A stretch of DNA of 64,000 bases from Acridotheres tristis (lineage: Eukaryota > Chordata > Aves > Passeriformes > Sturnidae): positions 28,527,080-28,591,079 of the forward strand of contig CM072886.1 of NCBI GenBank assembly GCA_037013685.1. Reading direction: 5' to 3'. Numbering within the stretch: position 1 is the first letter of the stretch; each line of letters opens with the position of its first letter. The notes beneath the pieces are model-generated. The model worked only from the letters and a program-made list of their open reading frames with translations. It had not been told where the DNA came from and searched no databases. Both the position numbers and the translations under genes were made by a program. Below, piece after piece: positions 51,817 to 62,338 of this stretch.

Positions 51817-52140
51817 CCCCTTCCCTTCCCTTCCCTTCCCTTCCCTTCCCTTCCCTTCCCTTCCCTTCCCTTCCCTTCCCTTCCCTTCCCTTCCCTTCCC
51901 TTCCCTTCCCTTCCCTTCCCTTCCCTTCCCTTCCCTTCCCTTCCCTTCCCTTCCCTTCCCTTCCCTTCCCTTCCCTTCCCTTCCCTTCCCTTCCCTTCCC
52001 TTCCTTCCCTTCCCTTCCCTTCCCTTCCCTTCCCTTCCCTTCCCTTCCCTTCCCTTCCCTTCCCTTCCCTTCCCTTCCCTTCCCTTCCCTTCCCTTCCCT
52101 TCCCTTCCCTTCCCTTCCCTTCCTTTCCCTTCCCTTCCCT
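51817..52140 (+). repeat. (CCCTT)n pentanucleotide array, about 324 bp
   Basis: Roughly 64 copies of CCCTT. Only two departures were seen: one unit lost a C near 52003 (TTCCTTCCC), and a C-to-T change lies at 52124. The top strand is pure pyrimidine and the bottom strand pure purine (GGGAA). This makes it a mirror-type tract with triplex (H-DNA) potential, and the G strand has GGG runs with two-base loops that suit G-quadruplexes. Because 5 is not a multiple of 3, all three phases read the same 5-residue cycle (SLPFP forward, GREGK reverse). That explains the apparent 133-, 189- and 215-codon open frames. Confidence 0.98.
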
Positions 52141-52458
52141 ATTAAAATCAATTTCCCATCAGTCTTCTTACAGTATGGCATTGTCCTCAACCATTCCCTC
52201 CACTTATCCATTAACTATGAAAGACATGGTCAGTCACAAGACACAACAAAACCTACTATAGAGAGAAATCAAAGGACTCTGCCCAGCCATCAGTGCCCTG
52301 AATTTCGATATAAGAGCAATGTTACAAATGAGTTTGTGATACCTCATCAGGAGGCAACAAATGTGCTAGTAGGTGATTTTAATGCCATCACAGCAAAAAG
52401 TGCCCAAGAAAGCAATAAAAATCTGAGAAATGGGGCTTCAAGGGTACTGCTATGCTGA
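52141..52458 (+). pseudogene. Possible relic of a LINE/RTE-type endonuclease frame
   Basis: The frame that leaves the CCCTT array stays open to 52458. Near its end it reads NVLVGDFNAITAK, with GDFNA at 52372-52386. A hydrophobic stretch followed by GDFNA or GDWNA is the metal-binding aspartate/asparagine block of the apurinic-type endonuclease domain in non-LTR retrotransposons (RTE, CR1 and relatives). In RTE-type proteins it is typically followed by AK-G. Nothing else upstream is clearly alignable, and the preceding 60 residues look unconstrained. A chance match is quite possible. Confidence 0.22.
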
Positions 52459-53372
52459 TTAGCTCTTCTGTATTCTTTTCTGAGCTACACTACTGATTTT
52501 TGATATTAGCTCAGCTGAAGGGTGGGGTTGGATGTATAGCTTCTCTATTGTACATTCAGATAGTCAAAAGAACAGATCTTCTTTTTTTCTCTTTTTCTTT
52601 TCAAAGTACAAGGACTAAACACTTACCTTCTTAGAGGTGTGAACATCTACTGCTTTTCCCACAGATGTCCTGCAAGGAACTAGGAAACCAAGCGGAGTAA
52701 GTTTACTGCTCTTTGTTGTTAGACTCAAAGCATAATTTTGCATTTAGTTTTTAAAAGGCAACAATTGCCTAAAGTGGTAGGAGAGCCAATATTTTAGAGA
52801 TAGTTAAGACAATGCAAACATTCCACACACAGTTGATTAAATGAAAAGCAACACTAAATAACACTCTATCTATAGTACATATTTCATTCATTGCGCAGAC
52901 CTGGCCTGAGGCTTGTTTAAAAAAGCACCAGATGTTTCTCCAAGAAATGTATTTGTCTTTGTGTGATGACAGATGCTCTTTGAAATCACAAAGTATGTAA
53001 TAGCGGAGTTTGCCATTTGAAATCAGGAAATTCAATTTGTTTTCTCAGAGGCATGACTGAAGGGCAAAGCCCAGTAAGAATTGCTGTATAAACTAATGCT
53101 TTTCAACATTTTGTACTTGTCTTGCTACTTTGAAGCTCATTTCCAACACTGCTCCAAACAGAAATGGGAAAATCAGCTTCCAAATACGAGACCTCTGCCA
53201 GTAGGTATTTTTCCCTCTGTACTTACTGTGTTGATTTACTTAAACTCAAGTTTGCCTTTTGTATTAGTCACCTCATATGGTCAGTAGTCTGGGCTGTGAA
53301 CTAATGGAATAGCTCATAGGGAAAAACGCATTCAGTAGAAACTAATTAAATAGAAGAAATTTCTATATACTA
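52459..53372. other. Unique stretch
   Basis: No gene or repeat recognised. A pyrimidine-rich run lies near 52578-52602. The 88-codon minus frame (52769-53035) shows no domain. Confidence 0.5.
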
Positions 53373-53432
53373 TGCAACATGTCGTCCCAGTAATTCTCAA
53401 AATGTTGGAAATGGAAATGACGACATGCAGCA
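53373..53432. repeat. Imperfect 14-bp stem, CATGTCGTC / GACGACATG core
   Basis: A perfect 9-bp core (53378-53386 with 53419-53427) extends outward through a 2-base mismatch to a further TGC/GCA match, with a 32-base loop. Each arm contains a CpG. The loop itself does not fold convincingly, so a microRNA precursor is not well supported. Confidence 0.75.
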
Positions 53433-53829
53433 AAAGAGGAATTCATGCCTAAATTTCATAGTAGACTGGTTTTCTTTCAAAGTTTTCAAAAACCTTGGCA
53501 TTCAGACTGGCATTCAAAAATCACTAATGTGATGAGCCCAGTATGTGAGTTCATGGCTATGTATTAATAATCCAGAGAAAGTGACAAGCAAATAGAAATA
53601 GGAATTTGACTGAAAATAAGTTTTTAACCAGACAGTGATCAAAAACTGCAGAGAGAAAGAAGGCCAGAATTTTCCCTGTTTGGTCTTCTGCTTACAAACC
53701 CGTAACTTCTGCTTCATTCATGACAAAGTTTGTTGAGGTTCAAAACCTGGAAGATTTTAATGATCCTTAGTTCATTAGTGGTATGGGATACAAACTATGT
53801 GAAAACCCCCATGGTTTGGGCAAAAGTTG

Positions 53830-53857
53830 AAGGATGCATTTTACGTCACGCATCCTT
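53830..53857. repeat. 8-bp inverted repeat AAGGATGC / GCATCCTT around TTACGTCA
   Basis: Arms at 53830-53837 and 53850-53857 flank a 12-base spacer. The spacer contains TTACGTCA (53841-53848), a one-mismatch CRE/ATF-type site. Confidence 0.8.
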
Positions 53858-53896
53858 AAGAATACAAAGCAGTGGTTTAAATACTCTCATAATGTA

Positions 53897-53931
53897 TATG
53901 TCCTGCAACATGTCTGAATATGCAGGACATA
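53897..53931. repeat. Perfect 11-bp inverted repeat TATGTCCTGCA / TGCAGGACATA
   Basis: Arms at 53897-53907 and 53921-53931 are separated by 13 bases. By a rough uniform-base estimate, an 11-bp perfect stem with a loop under 20 is expected less than once in a window this size. Confidence 0.9.
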
Positions 53932-54319
53932 ATTCTTGTCACATTGAGAGCAGCAGAGTTGTTTCAGGCTATTGCAATTTAAGTCTAGATTCCTTTGAAG
54001 TGTCTAAGACCACGTTTTTAGGTTTTTTTCAGTCTGTCAGTGGTCTCAGTCCTAAGAATTTGTTTTGGAATAAGCTCTGAAAAAATGTCAAACTCCTTTT
54101 TCTAAGAAATTATTTTTCTTGTAAGATATTTGGCAACCACTGGCTTGAAGTAAAAATAGCAGAAAACCCCAGATTTTTGATATACATTTACTTGGGTGCA
54201 AGTGTGACATATGCTAATATGTTGGCATGAAAAATAGGAATTTTGTATTGTGATTTAACTACACTAGTCTACAGCAATATAAATATTCATAATTCTCTAA
54301 TAAAAAATATATGGATTTT

Positions 54320-54359
54320 TCCACTGCTATGAGTGGACACAGATTAGGTACACCTAATC
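54320..54359. repeat. Two adjacent hairpins: TCCACT/AGTGGA and GATTAGGT/ACCTAATC
   Basis: The first stem is 54320-54325 with 54332-54337 (6-base loop). Four bases later the second is 54342-54349 with 54352-54359, separated by only AC, so it is nearly a perfect 18-bp palindrome. Confidence 0.85.
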
Positions 54360-54462
54360 CTTTTCTCACTTGTGTGAATGGGTTGTTCAATGACAATAGC
54401 CAGGAGGAAAGGAAATTCTGGGCCAAGACTTGTTCACACAGGAAAATCAGTGTGATTAAAAC

Positions 54463-54474
54463 TTGGACGTCCAA
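54463..54474. repeat. 12-bp perfect palindrome TTGGACGTCCAA
   Basis: Perfect dyad with a central GACGTC, overlapping a CCAAT pentamer. It is the right-hand member of the inverted-repeat group starting at 53373. Confidence 0.85.
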
Positions 54475-54777
54475 TAAAATGCTCCTGGAAAAGGCAATTC
54501 TGTCCTCCTGTTCCTCTGCACCTCTCCCCACCTTGTGTCAACATCAGCATGTGTAGGGCCACATGCTAAAGTAGATCCAGGAGCAGACTGAAACTGAACT
54601 GGCACGAAGGAGGAAGGTTCATTTATTTTTTGGCTGGCATAGTGAGTGTTAGGCTATGATGTATGAGGAGACAAAGGGAGGGCTCTGCCCTTAGGCCCTA
54701 CCCTTTGATAATATAAAGAGTCTTGTGAAAACAGCTTCTTAACTTGGGCATCTTGTCTTGCCTTTTGTTTCTCGCAG

Positions 54778-54960
54778 GCTCCTGTCCGTGTGTGCTGAAG
54801 GTGTGGCAGACCACTCAGCTTCCAGACAGTCACAGTGAGGCTGAAGTAGCTGAGAGAAGCAGCTACTGGGCTGTGTGTCAGCCTTCTGGCTTGCAGTGTG
54901 CTGACCTCGCTGCCTTGCAAACACACAGAGTAAAGCCTCCCTGCAATCCTGCACAGTAAA
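54778..54960 (+). other. Exon-like segment behind a strong splice acceptor
   Basis: A polypyrimidine tract (CTTGCCTTTTGTTTCTCGCAG) ends at 54777, a good 3' splice site. One downstream phase is then open for 59 codons to a TAA at 54957. This is GC-richer than the surroundings and includes 'SCPCVLKVWQTTQLPDS'. A weak donor-like A|GTAAAG occurs at 54928/54929. I recognise no protein family, and the other two phases stop early. It could be a terminal exon, a noncoding exon or coincidence. Confidence 0.2.
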
Positions 54961-57900
54961 AATCACGTCTTTCTGTTCAGTTGACTCGTTTTAATCAAGT
55001 GCTGAATGAATACAAAAGAAGTCAAAATCTGACTCAGAGGTTCAGATTGCAGAGCCAGTGTTGGGGAATTCCTGAATTCAGCACTTCTCTAGATTTTATA
55101 ATGCATACAAATAGTGGTACATTTATGCTTACTTCCAGTAACAGCTTGCCCATTACTGAAAAAACAGGCATTTAGATAAATAATTTTAGGATGCAATTAC
55201 TGTGTTCTTAACCCAGCAGTAACTGATACACACGAGACCACTTCTGAACACTGTGCACTTCATGCATACATGACTTCCATTCATTTATGAGCTTTTCCTT
55301 TGTTTTTAATTATTGGCAACATTTAAAAGTCTTTTGCTGTAAAATTTAAATCCTCAAAATTAGATAATGGGCTGTTTTTACCCACTCTTTGATCACCATT
55401 TAGAAATATATCCTACTAATTCACATGTTCTTATGTGGTATATCTGGCTTTTAAGGCAGGATTTATCAAGCAATAACCTCCTGGGAGTTTCACTTACAAT
55501 ACAAAAAGACACATAAGCCTGTGTGTAAGTCTTTATGACACTGAGGTCTTACAAGTCCTAATTTTTACATTGTGTAAGGTTTTTTGCATTTTTTTCCCCA
55601 ATAATAAATACAAAATCTTAGATCAAGTTTCCACACATCAGACTTGAATTACATGCTGAATTCTTTGTTTTTTTTTTTTTTCTTCAGTACCTAAGTCATT
55701 AACTCAGTACTTGAATTACATGAACAAGCCCATGATGGTTGCTGTGGTGCCACTCTACCTTGATCAAGACATTTCTGATTGCCCCTAGCAGCCTTTGCAC
55801 TCTATTTAGTTTAATCTCATTAAACCATCAGAAAATATCACTGCCAAAAGTAAAAAAAAAGTTATTTTCTTACTCCTGTTTTTTTAATCTTACTGGAATG
55901 GTGAGGCACAGTGTCTGGTGCAATTGCTCCTCCAGATGCTGGCATGGGGTGGGTGTGTGGTGACCAGACAGTGGAGGTGAAGCTATCTGAGTCACTGTAT
56001 GAACTAGAAAACTGTAAAGCCAATGCAGACATGCACATTCTCCCATAGCTGTTAATTTTGATCAAGTAGCTAAGAAAACTATCCCTCTCCCTTGGTTTTG
56101 TCACGAAAATGATATACTTCATAGAACTTGTGTGAATATCACTTCCCTGTGTCTAACATCTTTGTCACTGGAGGAGAGGGAAGCAGGCATATAATTCCCA
56201 CCAGTTTGCAAATCTCCTCTGTGAAATTTCTCCTTGAAAAATCTTGCTGGCAAAGTCTGCTGGCTGAGATATGGATGCAGTTTATGAAGGTATCTGAAGT
56301 TAATGGACAAGAGCAGAGGTTTGGGCCTTGGTGGATCTCTGAGAAATATGAAACGTAACTTCAGTGAAGGCAGGATTTCTCTCTAAAGGACTTGTTTTGT
56401 GCTTAAAGATAAGCATGGGCTTGCACTTCTTGCCGAACTTCAGTTTCTGAGATAAATTTTTTTTCCCCATTTTGCTCCAGGTTTCCCATAACCACTTCAG
56501 GACTTCAGTTTATCATGTTCCATCAAAAGAACGCTAAGAATTTGGTCCTGAAAGAGACATCCTGGCTTATAAACTCACTTCTATCACATCACATCACAGA
56601 GTCCCTTTCATTAGTTTACCCTCATCTACAAGTTCAAGACATTTTCTATAAATTTAGCTTTATCCTTGAAGCTTCCAAAATGTGTTACACTTGCATTTAT
56701 TCTTTTGATACTATATTTGAGCAGGAAAACTCCACAAGCTCATAACAACCATCACATAAGGACCATCAGCATAGAACAAATACACACAAAATTGTTACCA
56801 AATGTTCTTAGTATATACTTTTCAGTAAAAGAGAAACAAAAAACATGAATAGTCTGAGTTCTCAACATGACTACTTAATTACTTACTTGACAAACATTGA
56901 ATAATAAAATGCAAATTCATTCTTTCAAGATTTTGAATTTTTATAGACATACAAGCTGCAGAAGATTTTGGTGGGTGGGTGGTCTAAGAATTTGCCTTCT
57001 GTTCAACAATTTTTCTTGAGATGTGAATAGGTCTCTGTTTCCTAAGTGAATCAGTCCAGCACTGATATATTACTAGATAATTCCAAAGGCAAATTGGTGG
57101 GGAAAGGGAGAAAACATGAATGAGCATCTTTTGCAAAAGATTGACTATTGAAAGTAGGAGCTACTGGTAATGAACTCCAGACATTGCTGTAGGAGTGATA
57201 AGAACAGGAAATGCTTTGGGCAACATTGTTCTACAAAAATAGCCCTTTTAAAATGCAACATGGCTGGCCTGTCTTTAGCAGCACAGCTGTTGAAAGGATC
57301 GAATTAAATTAATTGTACCATAGATGACTCTTGACATGCTGGGCTCCTCCTTGTTTCAGAATCTACTTTGTGATCTTGTTAAGCTCTGGAACTGGAACAG
57401 CAGACTCTTTCAACAGATAACACTAAGTTCAGCTACTCTTCTCTGTAGCTCCCTGTTATCTAGCATTAATGAAAAGATTAAGAATATCAGCTTATTTTCA
57501 GTTGATGGGAAAGGCTCTGGGTTTTTTTTTTTACAGTTATGAAAGGAGTGTCTGACACAATCTGGGAAAGCACTGGCATTCAAACAAGTATTCTTCTGAA
57601 TTCAGACAGTTATATAAGTTTCACTGGGTGCCATTGCCAATTTACCAAAAGCAGTTTCTTTTGATATTACATATCACTACAGTGATGTTGTAAAGACACT
57701 GAAAACTTGAATATTTGCTACTTCTTTTCCTGAAGACTTTATTTGTTTGGGAATGTCAGATTCTAAACAATGTAGTTATTCATCATTAACTTTTTCCCAC
57801 TCTTCCTTCTGGAATAAAGTCCCTTTCAGGCCAGGCTTGTTGGGAAACTTCAAATGACGGAGAGAGCAACCAGACAGTAAACAAATGCAGAAGTTCCGTT

Positions 57901-59559
57901 GTCATGGAAGTATTTTTAAGTCGTGTCCTAAAAGCATTGCTCATGCAAAGGTGTGCAGGTGTGTAAGCATGACTGCAGCTCTTGCAATACAGCAATTATC
58001 TATGTCCAAGTGCTTTGCTGTTGGCAAAAGAAAGGAATTGAGAGTTTCAGTTAGCAGTCCACAATTTAGGTACAGAAAATACATAGCAGAGATTTCTTGC
58101 AAAAGTCTGTCTCTTCAGAGGGAGATAAGACTTCTGGGTAGAACCATCTACAAAGTACTCACTACCACCTTTCAAGACATTTGTTTGCTGCTTGGATAAA
58201 AAAAATGATTTTTCCTATCATCTCTATAATTATTAACTGCATAATTATTATTATTCTACAAAAACTTCTGGTGCTTTTTTAAACAATCTTAGTTGAAGGG
58301 TCCAGCTCCCAACATTTCTGATGTTCTAAAGGGAATTCTCAAGAAGTGAGAATTGAGGAACATTTCCCACACTTCTTTAACCAGAGCTGTAGTCAGTTAT
58401 TTTTTTTATAAATAGTTCTATATTAGTAGACTGAAGATTTATGGAGTAATTAGGGTGACTATCTTATAGAAAATATTTAATTTTATTTCTTTAAAATTAA
58501 GTTAAGTAGCTTGGTCATAAATTTGTGTAACAAATAATTTACGAAAAACACAGAAAAAGTCATCTTGGAAACACCAGTGTTTGAAAAGGCGTGGAGATGC
58601 ATTCTTACCAGATTAAATGGCATGGTTGAGATGGACAAGGCAGTGACATGGCTATTTTCCATTTCTCATATGCTATCTGAAGCCTATGAGAAGTGGAATA
58701 GAATTCAAAGTGGTGCAGATTTTACTCCAACTGAAATCAGAAGTACATTGGCTTGAAGGTGTTAGAATCCTGCTAAACCATTTTAGATCAAACATAAGAG
58801 GAATTGAGAATTTTTGTTGAATGTTTTGATTACTCCAATGAAATTTACACAGGTATTTTGAACTTTTTTTGGAAGACAGAATATTCAAGCACCTTCAGAG
58901 AATATACAGAAATGAGTAAACCAAAAGGAGCACAGCTATTTTTATTTTCTGACTTGAGGTTTCAGGGTCCTAAGCAAAGTCTACCTTCTAACTTTCACTA
59001 AAATGAGAAGCTATTTTCTCTTGCTAATTTTTCAGGTGAGATTAGTGGATGTCTGATGCCATCTGAAAATATTCAATATATCCTATTTTTTCCTGAAGGT
59101 TGGAAGGTCTCTCAAGTTGTCCTTTGTCATATTGTAAGCCCTGGGCTGATGCATTAGACAGGCAGGTATGTCTGAAATGATGCCCTATGCCTGTGCTTAA
59201 AGACTTGAAGCCTTGATGTTTATCAAGTCCTTACTAGGACTAGTTGGAGGATGTGAATGAGCTTTGATGTCTAATCCTACCAAGTCTGTGAAACTGAGGA
59301 CTCAGTCTTTGCATCATTATTTAACCTTTTGAAAGCACACTTTAACACCCTATGGAAGGAATTAACCAGGGAGAGTCTAACAATTTCTCTGTTCAAATTA
59401 AATTTTGAGTAGAGCAAAATGTCAGCTACAATTGCAGTTAGAAATAGATTTTATTTTTCTCCAATCATCTGATTCTTGGTTAATGAAAAAAAGAAACAAA
59501 GGAAGTAATTTTCTCCCTTAAGATTAATAATCTATTACTCTGATGAAAATTGTGCTTCA

Positions 59560-59690
59560 GCTACCAGCCAGTTCCATTAATTGTGGGATCTGCTATGCAG
59601 TTTGCTGCTAATTAGTGAGTAATACTCCATAAAAACAATTGCGTGTGAACTCTTTCCTTTAAAAACACAACCCTCAGTGGGAGTTGACTT
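59560..59690. other. Conserved-element-like stretch with homeodomain cores
   Basis: CATTAATTGTGG and GCTAATTAGTGAG lie within 40 bases of each other in non-repetitive sequence, with a further AACAATTG nearby. Paired TAATT sites of this kind are common in developmental enhancers. This is a candidate only, since conservation cannot be judged from one sequence. Confidence 0.22.
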
Positions 59691-62321
59691 CCTCACTCTC
59701 CTTTGAAAATTCCATTCCTGGTATTTCTGATTATATTAGTAAGCAGTTATTATTCAGAAATTATTACTGGCTAATTACATTCAATGGAGAAGGCAGATAA
59801 GGAGGAAACCTCATGAGTAATTACAGTAAATAGCATGCATATCTTCTTAATGGTGGGGATACAGTGAGTTCTGCAAGAAACTCTGCTTAGGAGCTGAAAA
59901 GGATGCAGAAATAAGTAATTCCTTCTTCTGAAGACATGTACCCTGCTGAAAGAGCTCTTCATTTTTCACATGATTGCACTTGCATTTTGTCTGCAGCTAT
60001 TCACTGCCAAAGTCCTACACTGTTGAGAGATTGTGGCTTCTGAGCACATAGCTGATCTGAGGTTGTCACAATGACCCAAAATGTCAAATTCATACTCAGA
60101 ATCTTGGTAAGTACAGGAAGAAACAGCACCGCTTATATCACACAGACATCTATCTATTGGAGTAAATGCTTTTTCAAACATGAAACAAAAATTACTGGTC
60201 AGAGTTACAAGATGCTAAACTACAGCAAATAGGCTCAGCCCAGCAGGACTTGAAATGTCCTAAAAAAGGTCACCGAGTCCCCTACGACACAGCAAATGGG
60301 TGTGAGTGAGCATTACATACCCTCTGAATATGCTTTAATGCTGTTGCTCCTAATGCCTGCTTCGGTATTTTTCTAATAGTTTTTGGCGATTTGTCTTGGC
60401 ATGGGGCTGTGATCTATGTTGAAATGATAAAGGACACATTGTTACAATGGAGTCAGTGGCTCTGAATCATAACCCCCTGCATAATTGTTTCAGTCTTTTA
60501 CTGGCAACTTGCTAATACTGAGGATGCTTTTGGGTGTTTATTCTCTGTTACTGAGGTATTTGCCCTGTGGTAAGCAGACTTGTGGAACAAAGAGCCTGAA
60601 AGAATGGTCTCTTTAAGGGAATTTTCTGTGGTGTCTGAGGATAATAGGACGATAAATTTTTTAATATCTGCAAGTTTAAGTATTTCTACAAGCCTGTTGG
60701 GTGCTGTCTTTAAAAACAGTTCATGGCAATATTAATGAATGATGTCTTAGAATATAAGAACAATCGTAAGAGGCCAGATCCAAGGCTTATGCAGCTCAGC
60801 ATGCTCTTTCTGGTTGTGATCAGTAGCAAATTATATTACTCAGGGGAGTATGAAAGGGAAAAGCCTCAGATTCAAAGACCTCGTTGGCATTGTCCTGTAT
60901 TGTGATAGGCAAAACTGAATGGCATATTCTCTATAAAAGTTTTCTAATCCAGACCAGGTGGGAACATGTGGTGTCTTTAGCCGAGGTTGAAAGAGAAAGA
61001 ATCTCAGTAGGGCATGCCAGATCTGCATACCAAAAAGTATGTCTGACCTGGATTTGGGTCATAAGTTTAGGTATACAGGTATACATTCAATGATTTCTTT
61101 TCCTCCTTAATTATTTTTGAAACTGCCATAGGAATGATAATCCACTGAAAAATGAACTGAGAGATTTGAATTTCCAGCATCCTTTTCTAATATATGGATA
61201 GTTTTGCTTCTCACTGAAGGACTGTTAGCCTGGTCACAATATTATGAAAGGAGAAGATAATGAACAGTCAGCCATGTTATGGATTTATTGAAGGTACATC
61301 TTTCCATGTGTTGTCTCTTTGATATATATCTATCTTTTAAAACATCTGATTGAGGCTAAAATCACTTAAAACTAAGAAAAGAGAACACTCCCTCCCACAA
61401 ATGCCTTTGAAAATATTCCTCTTTTGTTAAGAATAAAGGTGAATGAAATGCAAAAATGTTATTTTTTTATTTACATGGAAAAATAATAATCTAGGTTGTA
61501 AAATATGTCAGCTTTTTTGAGCAAACAGCTTAAAACTTGATGCTTCCAAGGATAAAATAAACTTCCCCTATATACAAGGCAGGGTTACAATTCCTTGCAA
61601 AATTAATTTTGATATGAACATTCATAAACACTATGGCTATAGAATCCTGTAGGGGAAAGCAAACACAACAGCCTTGATGAATACATGAATCCTTTTGCAT
61701 GAATACATGAAGTTCTTTAACTAAGTGGATGCTTCTCGTGGATGGGTCTTTATATCACCCACAGGGGGTCTCCTTTCTAATACTTGGAAAGTATAATTTA
61801 TCCTTGAGCTATTACCTGCACAGTGCAACACCCACAGAATTGTTCAATTCCCCATGCTATCAAAGATGAGAACCCTGTAAACTTTATCAAAGATAATGCA
61901 AAGAACTTGCCCAAAATATTTAGTGCCAAGCTTGATGAAGATATATCAGGGTAAAATCCTCACTATGATTTAGAGATCCTTTAATTCTTCTCCGTTTGAT
62001 CCAGAATTATTCAGCATTAAAGGTAGTAATTAATGAAGCTAAAATTAATTAATAACATTCATGTTTGAGCCGTAATGCATTGAATGTGCAGGTGGATCTC
62101 ACTTAGTGAAAGAAACACAAAACCAGATTATGGAAATCCAGGAGTCTGCTGAGGTAGACTGATCAAATTCTGTTTTTCTCCCTGCATCTGCTCCCAGCTC
62201 ACATGCAAGTACATGAATTTGAAATTACATACTTGTAAGTAAGAACAGAATTTGGCCCTTCAGCTGTTGCTGCAGCTCTTCCATAAAATTTTATTTTTCT
62301 TAGGAAATTATTTTAATATGT

Positions 62322-62338
62322 TTATATATATATATATA
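62322..62338. repeat. Short (TA)n microsatellite
   Basis: About eight uninterrupted TA units. Confidence 0.85.

Noticed and set aside
51642..52458. Open frames of 189, 133 and 215 codons with repetitive GREGK or SLPFP proteins
   Set aside because: A 5-bp unit with no stop in any phase stays open automatically. The proteins are translations of the microsatellite.
53373..53432. MicroRNA precursor
   Set aside because: The paired stem is about 14 bp with a long unpaired loop, shorter than a typical precursor stem.
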